From Burkholderia lata (GTDB lineage: Bacteria > Pseudomonadota > Gammaproteobacteria > Burkholderiales > Burkholderiaceae): a stretch of DNA of 64,000 nucleotides. Made by a program: the position numbers and the translations under genes. The notes under the pieces were generated by a model, which had not been told where the DNA came from, searched no databases, and saw nothing but the letters and a program-made list of their open reading frames with translations. The DNA is taken from contig NC_007510.1 of NCBI RefSeq assembly GCF_000012945.1, positions 310,001 through 374,000 of the forward strand, read 5' to 3'. Within the stretch, counting starts at the first letter, position 1, and every line of letters starts with the position of its first letter. Below are positions 51,938-64,000 of this stretch, in pieces.

Positions 51938-52651
51938 ATGGCACGGTTAGCACGACTCTACGTTCCCGACCAGCCGCAGCACGTGATACTGCGCGGCCTG
52001 GATCAGCAACCCGCGTTCGTCGACGACCAGGACTACGAACTCTTCATCGATTGCCTGAAGGCCGCCGCACGCGATCATCACCTGTCGGTGCATGCCTACG
52101 TGCTGCTGCCGCGCCAGGTGCAACTGCTCGTGACGCCGAGCGACGAAGCGAGCCTGCCGAAAGCGATGCAGGCGGTCGGTCGCCGCTACGTCGCGCATTT
52201 CAACCGGCGCTATTCGCGGCGCGGCACCCTGTGGGAAGGCCGCTATCGCGCGACCGTGATCGAAGGCGAGCGCTATTTCCTGCTCGCGAGCCGCGTGGTC
52301 GAGATGAGCCCGGTGCGCGCGCAGCTCGTCGCGACGCCCGAGGCCTATCGCTGGTCGAGCTACCGGCACCACGTCGGGCTCACCGTCGACAGCCTGATCA
52401 CCGACCATCCGCTCTACTGGGCGCTCGGCAACACGCCGTTCGACCGCCAGCGCGCGTACAAGGAGCTGTGCGAGCAGCCGCTCGACGAGCGGCAGGCCGA
52501 CCAGCTGCAGCAGGCGACGTTGAAGGGCTGGGTGCTCGGCGGCGAGAATTATCGCGAGTGGGCGGCGCGTACCGCGAACCGGCGCGTATCGCCGCTGCCG
52601 CGCGGACGCCCCAGAAAGGTGCGTGAAAACACGCCGCCGATTCAGCAGTAA
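51938..52651 (+). CDS. RAYT-family transposase homologue lacking catalytic residues
   Basis: The 237-residue protein has the Y1/HUH transposase fold of REP-associated tyrosine transposases, with the family pattern HVILRG at the start, VHAYVLLP (residues 51-58), [11 protein letters not shown] and [21 protein letters not shown]. The catalytic HUH pair is replaced by Gln60-Val-Gln62, and the position of the catalytic Tyr (Y115 in E. coli YafM) is Val120 in RVVEMSP, where active members have a Tyr. It is complete, in frame, and has the local codon use, so it looks domesticated rather than decaying. No REP repeats were found at either side. It lies 289 bases before gltB. Confidence 0.85.
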   Translation: MARLARLYVPDQPQHVILRGLDQQPAFVDDQDYELFIDCLKAAARDHHLSVHAYVLLPRQVQLLVTPSDEASLPKAMQAVGRRYVAHFNRRYSRRGTLWEGRYRATVIEGERYFLLASRVVEMSPVRAQLVATPEAYRWSSYRHHVGLTVDSLITDHPLYWALGNTPFDRQRAYKELCEQPLDERQADQLQQATLKGWVLGGENYREWAARTANRRVSPLPRGRPRKVRENTPPIQQ

Positions 52652-52780
52652 CGCAGGGACGGCGGTTCAGGAGGCGGCGCTGCGGGCGCCGCTTCTTTTT
52701 GCACCAAAACGATACGGCCCCAATAAAACGGCACCAGATCGAGGCATCCGTTTAATTGGGGTTCGATCAAACGGTTTTTG

Positions 52781-52810
52781 TTGCTATTCCTTTGATTCGT
52801 CGCGTATATT
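52781..52810 (+). promoter_or_regulatory. Probable gltB promoter
   Basis: TTGCTA (-35, 52781-52786) and TATATT (-10, 52805-52810) with an 18-base spacer lie in a locally AT-rich stretch 130 bases before the gltB ATG. A GC-rich hairpin with TTCTTTTT (about 52672-52700) upstream may end the preceding transcript. Confidence 0.6.
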
Positions 52811-52940
52811 CCGAATTCCGGTGGCCCGGGCGAAGCATGCCCACCCACTGTCGGCCGTGCCGTCTCCCGTCGGGAGCGGGATCGACGGCAACAAGAAAAT
52901 GGTTCAACGGCCTCCAGGCCCCCTTTACGACGGTGTCCCC

Positions 52941-57644
<4,704 letters not shown>

Positions 57645-57729
57645 GCGACGAACGACATAGCGAATGCCGCGCGCGCATGATTGCCGCGCGCGGCTCCCCC
57701 ACCCGATACACCGAACAGAAGAGCACCTT

Positions 57730-59196
57730 ATGGGCAAGGCAACCGGTTTTCTGGAGTTCGAACGCCGCCACGAGGCGTACGAAGCACCGCTCACGCGCGT
57801 GAAGCACTACAAGGAATTCGTCGCGGCACTGACCGACGCGGACGCGAAGGTCCAGGGCGCGCGCTGCATGGATTGCGGCATCCCGTTCTGCAACAACGGC
57901 TGCCCGGTCAACAACATCATTCCTGACTTCAACGATCTCGTTTACCGCCAGGACTGGCAGCAGGCGATCGAAGTCCTGCATTCGACCAACAACTTCCCGG
58001 AATTCACGGGCCGCATCTGCCCGGCGCCGTGCGAAGCAGCCTGCACGCTCGGGATCAACAACGACCCGGTCGGCATCAAGTCGATCGAGCACGCGATCAT
58101 CGACAAGGCCTGGGCGGAAGGCTGGGTGAAGCCGCTGCCGGCCGAGCACAAGACGGGCAAGAAGGTCGCGGTCGTCGGCTCGGGCCCCGCGGGCCTCGCC
58201 GCCGCGCAGCAGCTCGCTCGCGCGGGCCACGACGTGACGGTGTTCGAGAAGAACGACCGTGTCGGCGGCCTGCTGCGTTACGGGATTCCCGACTTCAAGC
58301 TCGAGAAGTGGCTGATCGACCGCCGCATGCGCCAGATGGAAGCGGAAGGCGTGACGTTCCGGACCAGCGTGTTCATCGGCAAGGATCCGCTGCCCGAGTC
58401 GATCGGCAGCCTCGCGAAGGAGACCATCTCGCCGGAGACGCTGAAGGAAGAATTCGACGCGGTCGTGATCGCGGGCGGTTCGGAAACGCCGCGCGACCTG
58501 CCGGTGCCGGGCCGCGAACTCGCGGGCGTTCACTATGCGATGGACTTCCTGCCGCAGCAGAACCGCGTGAACGCGGGCGACAAGCTCGTCGACCAGCTGC
58601 TCGCGAAGGGCAAGCACGTGATCGTGATCGGCGGTGGCGACACCGGTTCGGACTGCGTCGGCACGTCGAACCGTCACGGTGCGAAGCAGGTCACGCAGTT
58701 CGAGCTGCTGCCGCAGCCGCCGGAAGAGGAAAACAAGCCGCTCGTGTGGCCGTACTGGCCGATCAAGCTGCGCACGTCGTCGTCGCATGACGAAGGTTGC
58801 GAGCGCGACTGGGCAGTCGCGACGAAGCGTCTCGAAGGCAAGAACGGCAAGGTCGAGAAGCTGATCGCGGTGCGCGTCGAGTGGAAGGACGGCAAGATGC
58901 AGGAAGTGCCGGGCTCCGAGTTCGAAATGAAGGCCGACCTCGTGCTGCTCGCGATGGGCTTCACGCAGCCGGCGGCACCCGTGCTCGAGGCATTCGGCGT
59001 CGCGAAGGATGCGCGCGGCAATGCGCGTGCGGCGACCGAAGGCGATCGTTCGTACTACACGTCGGTCGACAAGGTGTTCGCGGCGGGCGACATGCGCCGC
59101 GGCCAGTCGCTCGTGGTGTGGGCGATCCGCGAAGGCCGCCAGTGCGCGCGCTCGGTCGATGCGTACCTGATGGGGCATTCGAACCTGCCGCGATAA
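57730..59196 (+). CDS. gltD: Glutamate synthase (NADPH) small subunit
   Basis: GltD carries electrons from NADPH through FAD and 4Fe-4S clusters to GltB. The 488-residue protein has the N-terminal cysteine clusters [14 protein letters not shown] and [12 protein letters not shown], the FAD-binding [18 protein letters not shown] (about residues 147-164) and the NADPH-binding [14 protein letters not shown] (about 297-310). It is in the gltBD operon; a terminator follows. Confidence 0.98.
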   Translation: MGKATGFLEFERRHEAYEAPLTRVKHYKEFVAALTDADAKVQGARCMDCGIPFCNNGCPVNNIIPDFNDLVYRQDWQQAIEVLHSTNNFPEFTGRICPAPCEAACTLGINNDPVGIKSIEHAIIDKAWAEGWVKPLPAEHKTGKKVAVVGSGPAGLAAAQQLARAGHDVTVFEKNDRVGGLLRYGIPDFKLEKWLIDRRMRQMEAEGVTFRTSVFIGKDPLPESIGSLAKETISPETLKEEFDAVVIAGGSETPRDLPVPGRELAGVHYAMDFLPQQNRVNAGDKLVDQLLAKGKHVIVIGGGDTGSDCVGTSNRHGAKQVTQFELLPQPPEEENKPLVWPYWPIKLRTSSSHDEGCERDWAVATKRLEGKNGKVEKLIAVRVEWKDGKMQEVPGSEFEMKADLVLLAMGFTQPAAPVLEAFGVAKDARGNARAATEGDRSYYTSVDKVFAAGDMRRGQSLVVWAIREGRQCARSVDAYLMGHSNLPR

Positions 59197-59563
59197 GCGC
59201 GGGGCGGTAACCGTCGTCGAAACCGGGCGTCCGAAAGGGCGCCCGGTTTTTTTTGCGCGCGCGATTCGGTGATGCGCCGTGCGTGCGCTGCGCGTTCCGT
59301 ATCGGGCGTCCGACCGGCGTTTCGGTGCGCCGGCTGCCGTGCCGAACGCACCACGACACGGCTCGGTGCCGCGGCGTCACGATCCTGACGCTCCCGCATT
59401 TTCGCGAAGCGTCGCCTAATCTGATCACATCCGGCAGTAATTTCCCGTCATCTCAAATCTTTCGTTTTGTAATGATCCTTGCAAATTGTCATATCATGTC
59501 GCCCCTCCGGCCGTGAAACGAGCGGCCATCACATGTGACTGACCCTATTTACAAGGATTCTGG
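59197..59563 (+). other. 367-base spacer between gltD and the AGCS symporter gene
   Basis: It holds the gltD terminator at the start and, near its end, an AT-rich region (59440-59500) with TATCAT (59492-59497) as a possible -10 for the symporter gene. The weak -35 candidates (TTGTAA at 59467, 19 bases away) are not convincing. I see no gene or RNA between. Confidence 0.55.
59221..59254 (+). terminator. gltBD terminator
   Basis: AACCGGGCG (59221-59229) and CGCCCGGTT (59240-59248) form a stem with a 10-base loop, followed by a run of eight T. Confidence 0.92.
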
Positions 59564-61054
59564 ATGGAAGCACTCGTGCAAGGGCTGATCGACGCCGTCA
59601 ACGGCGTGTTGTGGAACTACGTGCTGATCGCGCTGCTGCTCGGCGTGGGCGTGTGGTTCACGCTGCGGTTCCGGATGATCCAGTTGAAGGCGCTATTCCT
59701 CAGCGTGAAGCTGGTCGGCAGCAAGGGCGAGCCGGGCAGCATCTCGTCGTTCCAGGCGTTCGCGACCGGGCTCGCGAGCCGCGTCGGCACCGGCAACATC
59801 GCCGGCGTCGCGGTTGCGCTGACGGTCGGCGGGCCGGGTGCGATCTTCTGGATGTGGATGACGGCGCTGGTCGGGATGTCGTCCGCGTTCGTCGAGGCGA
59901 CGCTCGCGCAGATATTCAAGGTGTCGCACCCGGACGGCAGCTATCGCGGCGGCCCGGCGTACTACATCCAGACGGGCCTGCGCTCGCGCGGCTTCGGCGT
60001 GCTGTTCTCGCTGTCGCTGATCCTCGCGTTCGGCTTCGTGTTCAATGCGGTGCAGGCCAATGCGATCGCCGATGCGTTCGACACGTCGTTCGGCTGGAGC
60101 CGCGCGACGGTCGGTCTCGGGCTCGTGCTGCTGACCGCGCCGATCATCTTCGGCGGGATTCGCCGGATCGCGGCGGTTGCGCAGGTGATCGTGCCGCTGA
60201 TGGCAATCGGTTACCTCGCGCTCGCCGTCTATGCGGTCGCGACGCATATCGCGCTGGTGCCGGGCGTGATCGCGCTGATCGTGAAGAGCGCGTTCGGTCT
60301 CGAACAGGCGGCGGGTGGCCTGACGGGCTATGCGGTCAGCCAGGCAGTCGCGATGGGCGTGAAGCGCGGGCTGTTCTCGAACGAGGCCGGTATGGGCAGC
60401 GCGCCGAACGCGGCGGCGACCGCCAGCACGCGGCATCCGGTCGTGCAGGGGCTGATCCAGATGCTCGGCGTGTTCGTCGACACGGTCGTGATCTGCAGCG
60501 CGACCGCCTTCGTGATCCTGCTGTCGGGCCAGTACGAGCTGGGCACCGGCATGGAAGGCGCGGCGCTCACGCAGCGCTCGATCGCGAGCCACGTCGGCGA
60601 CTGGGGCGGCATCTACATGGCGTTTGCGATCTTCTTCTTCGCGTACTCGTCGGTGATCGGCAACTACGCGTACGCGGAAGGCAACGTCGAATTCATCACG
60701 AAGCGGCGCGGCGTGCTGCCGCTGTTCCGTGTCGCGGTGCTCGCGATGGTGATGTTCGGCAGCGTCGGGCAACTGCCGCTCGTGTGGGCGATGGCCGATA
60801 CGAGCATGGGGCTGATGGCGATCATCAACCTGATCGCGATCCTCGCGCTCGGCAAGTACGCGCACGCGGCCTGGCGCGACTATCGCCGCCAGCGCGCGGA
60901 AGGCGTGGCCGATCCGGTGTTCACGCGCAACACGATTCCGGAGCTCGCGAACGTGCTGCCGACCGACGTGTGGGGCGAGCATGGCCCGCTGCCGCAACGT
61001 CCGGCCGCGACTGATCCGGCGCGCGTGCCGCGCGCGGTGGCGAGCGAGTCATGA
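59564..61054 (+). CDS. Sodium:alanine/glycine symporter, AGCS family
   Basis: This 496-residue inner-membrane protein belongs to the alanine or glycine:cation symporter family (DagA/AlsT type). Family signatures are seen: SRVGTGNIAGVAVALTVGGPGAIFWMW (about residues 70-96), GGPAYYIQTGL, and KRGLFSNEAGMGSAPNAAATA (about 270-290). About ten to eleven membrane segments are visible. Its stop overlaps the start of thpR (ATGA). The substrate is inferred from the family; alanine fits the neighbouring dadA. Confidence 0.93.
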   Translation: MEALVQGLIDAVNGVLWNYVLIALLLGVGVWFTLRFRMIQLKALFLSVKLVGSKGEPGSISSFQAFATGLASRVGTGNIAGVAVALTVGGPGAIFWMWMTALVGMSSAFVEATLAQIFKVSHPDGSYRGGPAYYIQTGLRSRGFGVLFSLSLILAFGFVFNAVQANAIADAFDTSFGWSRATVGLGLVLLTAPIIFGGIRRIAAVAQVIVPLMAIGYLALAVYAVATHIALVPGVIALIVKSAFGLEQAAGGLTGYAVSQAVAMGVKRGLFSNEAGMGSAPNAAATASTRHPVVQGLIQMLGVFVDTVVICSATAFVILLSGQYELGTGMEGAALTQRSIASHVGDWGGIYMAFAIFFFAYSSVIGNYAYAEGNVEFITKRRGVLPLFRVAVLAMVMFGSVGQLPLVWAMADTSMGLMAIINLIAILALGKYAHAAWRDYRRQRAEGVADPVFTRNTIPELANVLPTDVWGEHGPLPQRPAATDPARVPRAVASES

Positions 61055-61629
61055 ACGGCGACCGGCTGCGCGTGTTCGTCGCGCTGATGCCCGACGCGGT
61101 ATCGCGCGACGCGCTGCACGCGTTGCCGGTGACCCGCGGCGCGCGGCGTCCGCTGCCCGCGCAACTGCATGTGACGCTCGCGTTCGTCGGTGCGATCGAG
61201 CGGGTGTGCTGCGATGAGCTGGCCGCGTGCCTGCCGGCGCTCGCGGCCGCGCATGCATTGCCGTTGATGCCGGTCGAACGGATCGCGTGGTGGCCGAGCC
61301 TGCCGCGCGCGCGGCTGATCGTCGCGGAACTGGCCGCCGAGCCGGCGTGTGCGGCGTTGAATGCTGCGCTGTCGACGAAGCTGCGCGAGCTCGGCGTGCC
61401 GGCTGACCGGCGGCCGTTCCGCCCGCATGTGACGCTCGCGCGGCTGCCGCACGATGCGGTCGGGCAGCCGGCGCACGGCGGCGCGGTGAAGCGGCCGGTT
61501 GCGCTGCGCTTCGATGCGCTTACGTTGTTCGAAAGCCGGTTGTCGCATGAAGGCGTGTCGCATCGGCCGATCGTGTCGGCGCCGATCGCGCGGGCAGATG
61601 GTGACGCGGATGGTCCGGCGGAGCAGTGA
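61051..61629 (+). CDS. thpR: RNA 2',3'-cyclic phosphodiesterase (2H phosphoesterase)
   Basis: ThpR (LigT family) opens 2',3'-cyclic phosphates and can join some tRNA halves in vitro. The 192-residue protein has the two catalytic HxTx motifs, HVTLAFVG (about residues 37-44) and HVTLARLP (about 128-135), and the family start RLRVFVALMPD. It overlaps the symporter gene by four bases, so it is likely co-transcribed. Confidence 0.92.
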   Translation: MNGDRLRVFVALMPDAVSRDALHALPVTRGARRPLPAQLHVTLAFVGAIERVCCDELAACLPALAAAHALPLMPVERIAWWPSLPRARLIVAELAAEPACAALNAALSTKLRELGVPADRRPFRPHVTLARLPHDAVGQPAHGGAVKRPVALRFDALTLFESRLSHEGVSHRPIVSAPIARADGDADGPAEQ

Positions 61630-61709
61630 GCGGCTTGCAAGCGGCGTTGCGATTGCCGGGCGTCATGTGTATTGCGTCGGCGCATCGCATCGCGTCGCCG
61701 GTATCGTCC

Positions 61710-61763
61710 GGCCTACCGGGCCTACCGGGCCTACCGGGCCTACCGGGCCTACCGGGCCTACCG
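61710..61763. repeat. 9-bp tandem repeat, six copies, at the dadA 3' end
   Basis: The unit GGCCTACCG (plus strand) is repeated six times without error. On the minus strand it reads CGGTAGGCC; the TAG in the first copy met is the dadA stop codon, and, because 9 is a multiple of 3, each further copy repeats an in-frame TAG. Perfect identity suggests recent expansion by slippage. Confidence 0.95.
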
Positions 61764-63074
61764 GTCGTAGCGCGCGAGCGTCAACCCCGACAGATCGATC
61801 TCCGGATCTCGCCCCGTGACGAGATCCGCCACCACCTTCCCCGATCCCATCGACATCGCCCACCCGGTCGAGCCGTGGCCGACGTTGAGCCAGAGCCCGC
61901 CGATCCCGCTCGCGCCGAGCAGCGGCGGCCCGTCGGGCGTCATCGGCCGGCGGCCGACCCAGAAGCGCGCCGACGCACGATCGGCCGCGTGCGGAAACCA
62001 GTCGTCGAGCACCTTCATCAGCGTATCGAGCGCCTGCTGGCGCAGCGCTGCGTGCCGGTTGCCGAGTTCCGCGGTACCTGCGACGCGCAACGTCGGGCCG
62101 AAGCGCGTGATCGCCGTCTTCAGCGATTCGTCCATCAGCGCCGCGCGCGGCGCCTTTTCATTGTCGACGACGGCGAGCGTCGCCGAGTAGCCCTTCACCG
62201 GATACAACGGCACGTCGATGCCGTGCGGCCGCAGCAGGCCGGCGCTGTCGACGCCGAGCGCGACGACGATCGCGTCGGCAGCGAGCCGTGCGTCGCGGTG
62301 CTCGCCGCCGGCGTTCGATGCGTGCGGATTCGGTCCGCCGTCCTCGTCGCCGCTGCCGACGATCCGCACGCCGCGCACGCGGCCGGCTTCAACGTCGAGC
62401 GCCTGCACTGCCGTGCGAAAGCGGAACGTCACGCCGTTGGCCTCGCACAGCGCCCGCAGTTCGCGCGTGAAGCGAGCGCAGTCGCCGGCTTCGTCGTCGG
62501 GCAGGTAGATGCCGCCAACGGGGGCCTGCCGCGCCCAGCGCAAGCCCGGCTCGATCGTCGTGCAGCCGGCCGCGTCGAGTTCGCGAAACGCGATGCCCGC
62601 GTCGCGCAGCACCTTCAACGCGGGCTGCACCATCTCGACGTCGAACGCGCCGCGCAGCAGTTGCAGGTAGCCGCGGCTCGCGCCGTAGTCGAATGGATGA
62701 CGCTCGCGAAACGCGTGCAGGCACGCGCGGCTGTAGTACGCGATGCGCTGCATCCGCTGCTTGTTCACGCGGAACCGCTCGAATTCGCATTCGCGCAGCC
62801 AGCGCGCGATCCAGCGCCACTGCGCGGCGTCGAGCGTCGGCCGGAAGATCAGCGGCGAAGCGGGCTTGAACAGGTACTTGAGGATCTTGCCGGGCATCCC
62901 GGGCGCGGCCCACGGCATTACGTAGCCGGGGGCGATCACGCCCGCGTTGCCGAGGCTCGTCGCCTGCGCGACATCGGCCTCGCGCTCGATCACGGTGACG
63001 TCGCAGCCTGCTTCGCGCAGGTGCCAGGCGGTGGCGACGCCGATCACGCCGGCGCCGAGAACGATCACGTGCAT
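61758..63074 (-). CDS. dadA: D-amino acid dehydrogenase small subunit-type FAD oxidoreductase
   Basis: DadA oxidises D-amino acids, classically D-alanine to pyruvate, at the inner membrane. The 438-residue protein has the N-terminal FAD motif MHVIVLGAGVIGVATAWHL and the family segments APGYVMPWAAPGMPGKILKYLF, KGYSATL and the C-terminal GLWLNVGHGSTGWAMSMGSGKVVADL. A Gly/Asn/His-rich stretch around residues 240-262 looks like an insertion. The stop lies in a tandem repeat. It is 25 bases downstream of an MFS gene on the same strand. Confidence 0.92.
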   Translation of the reverse strand: MHVIVLGAGVIGVATAWHLREAGCDVTVIEREADVAQATSLGNAGVIAPGYVMPWAAPGMPGKILKYLFKPASPLIFRPTLDAAQWRWIARWLRECEFERFRVNKQRMQRIAYYSRACLHAFRERHPFDYGASRGYLQLLRGAFDVEMVQPALKVLRDAGIAFRELDAAGCTTIEPGLRWARQAPVGGIYLPDDEAGDCARFTRELRALCEANGVTFRFRTAVQALDVEAGRVRGVRIVGSGDEDGGPNPHASNAGGEHRDARLAADAIVVALGVDSAGLLRPHGIDVPLYPVKGYSATLAVVDNEKAPRAALMDESLKTAITRFGPTLRVAGTAELGNRHAALRQQALDTLMKVLDDWFPHAADRASARFWVGRRPMTPDGPPLLGASGIGGLWLNVGHGSTGWAMSMGSGKVVADLVTGRDPEIDLSGLTLARYDR

Positions 63075-63099
63075 GCGGTTTCCGGAACGAAGCGGTGGC

Positions 63100-64000
63100 T
63101 CACGACGCGACGGCCGGATCGTCGACGAGCGACTTGCCGCGCGTTTCCGGCAGCACGAGCGCGGCGACGATCACGAGCAGGTAGCCGCCGCCCGCGACGA
63201 GGCCGATCGCCTTCACGAGCGACATCGACTGCGACAGCGAGCCGACGAGGATCGGGAAGAACGAGCCGAGCCCGCGCCCGAGGTTGTAGCAGAAGCCCTG
63301 GCCCGACCCGCGGATCGCGCCCGGATACAGCTCCGACAGGTACGCGCCGACGCCCGCGAAGATCCCCTGCACGACGATGCCGAGCGGGAAGCCGAGCAGC
63401 AGCATCGCGGTATCGGTGATCGGCAGCATCGTGTACGCCATGCCGAGCGAGAACGAGCCGATCGCGAACAGGATGAACGACGCGCGGCGGCCGAGCCGGT
63501 CGGACAGGATCGCGCCGACCACATAGCCGACGAACGAGCCGACGATCAACACGACGAGATAGCCGCTCGTGTTGAACACCGACAGGTGGCGGACGGTTTT
63601 CAGGTAGGTGGGCAGCCACGTCGTGATCGCGTAGTAGCCGCCGAGCATGCCGGTGCACAGCGCGCTGCCGAACAGCGTCGCGCGCAGGTGCGGCGGCGAG
63701 AAGATCTCGAGGAAGTGGCCTGACACGCGGCCTTCGTCGCGCGCGCGGCGGGTGGCCGTATAGACGTCGGGATCGCTGACGTTGCGGCGGATGTACAGGA
63801 TCCACAGCGCGGGCAGGATGCCGATCCAGAAGCACGCGCGCCAGGCGACCTGCTCGGGCAGCAGTGCGAAGAACGCCCAGTAGAGGATCGCGGCCGCGCC
63901 CCAGCCGAACGACCAGCTGCTCTGCACGGTGCCGACCGCCTTCCCGCGATGCTCGGGCGAGCGGATCGTCTCGGCCATCATGATCGTCACGACCGACCAT
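63100..64000 (-). CDS. MFS transporter, N-terminus beyond the window
   Basis: The frame is open to the window end, so about 300 C-terminal residues are present. At least eight membrane segments are seen. The MFS loop motif ETIRSPEHRGKAVGTVQSSWSFGWG, the central motif SDRLGRRASF and the C-terminal PETRGKSL mark a metabolite:proton symporter of the major facilitator superfamily (aromatic acid or sialate-type). The substrate is unknown. It lies directly upstream of dadA on the same strand, so an operon is likely; an amino acid-related role is only a guess. Confidence 0.9.
   Translation of the reverse strand, partial: WSVVTIMMAETIRSPEHRGKAVGTVQSSWSFGWGAAAILYWAFFALLPEQVAWRACFWIGILPALWILYIRRNVSDPDVYTATRRARDEGRVSGHFLEIFSPPHLRATLFGSALCTGMLGGYYAITTWLPTYLKTVRHLSVFNTSGYLVVLIVGSFVGYVVGAILSDRLGRRASFILFAIGSFSLGMAYTMLPITDTAMLLLGFPLGIVVQGIFAGVGAYLSELYPGAIRGSGQGFCYNLGRGLGSFFPILVGSLSQSMSLVKAIGLVAGGGYLLVIVAALVLPETRGKSLVDDPAVAS

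Noticed and set aside
51938..52651. Active insertion sequence or REPtron
   Set aside because: The catalytic residues are substituted, and no flanking REP-type palindromes with GTAG or GGAG tags or target duplications were found.
52623..52940. N-terminal extension of gltB overlapping the RAYT-like gene
   Set aside because: GltB has a 26-residue propeptide before Cys27 from the ATG at 52941; the extension runs through a promoter and a terminator-like hairpin.
61710..61763. Possible CRISPR array
   Set aside because: The units are 9 bases with no spacers, so it is a simple tandem repeat.
61663..61863. Collagen-like GPVG repeat peptide on the minus strand
   Set aside because: It is only the 9-bp tandem repeat read in another frame; the ORF has no ribosome binding site, and in the dadA frame the repeat is stop codons.

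Overview
The window is high-GC DNA (visibly about 65% GC, strong G/C third-position bias) from a betaproteobacterium. Gene order and protein sequences fit the genus Burkholderia, probably the B. cepacia complex and the main chromosome. The genus call rests on recognised protein sequences (for example SecY, RpsJ, GltB) and on the order rpoBC-recQ-str-S10-spc-alpha; no database search was possible.

Layout. (1) 1-6900: 3' end of rpoB, complete rpoC with a strong terminator, then recQ. (2) 6901-26583: one of the largest conserved gene blocks in bacteria. It holds str (rpsL, rpsG, fusA, tuf), S10 (rpsJ to rpsQ), spc (rplN to secY, infA, rpmJ) and alpha (rpsM, rpsK, rpsD, rpoA, rplQ). Promoters, hairpins and terminators divide it into several transcription units; clear breaks lie before rpsL, rpsJ, rplC and rplN and between rpoA and rplQ. 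(3) 26725-37335: cutA-dsbD, hemB (minus), a candidate small RNA, engB (minus), a dihaem cytochrome c4, the ResB/CcsB cytochrome c maturation pair, and the MsrPQ methionine sulfoxide repair pair. The common theme is the envelope, haem and periplasmic redox. (4) 37414-45670: an LptM-like lipoprotein, frataxin, penicillin-binding protein 1A, what looks like an eroded type IV pilus assembly locus (a PilM/PilP-like fusion followed by a secretin), then aroK, aroB and dgt. (5) 45761-50842: a complete ugpBAECQ-type glycerol-3-phosphate uptake operon. (6) 51013-59196: ompW (minus), a RAYT-family protein that has lost its catalytic residues, and gltBD (glutamate synthase). (7) 59564-64000: an AGCS alanine/sodium symporter, thpR, and on the minus strand dadA with an MFS transporter cut by the window end.

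Most of the window is core housekeeping DNA with no prophage, intact insertion sequence, CRISPR array, tRNA or rRNA that I could see. The most unusual points are: the RAYT homologue upstream of gltBD whose HUH histidines are both Gln and whose catalytic Tyr is Val; the apparent in-frame deletion that collapsed pilMNOP into one 118-residue ORF in front of an intact secretin gene; a plus-strand terminator-ended RNA candidate divergent from hemB; and a 9-bp tandem repeat that multiplies the in-frame stop codon of dadA.
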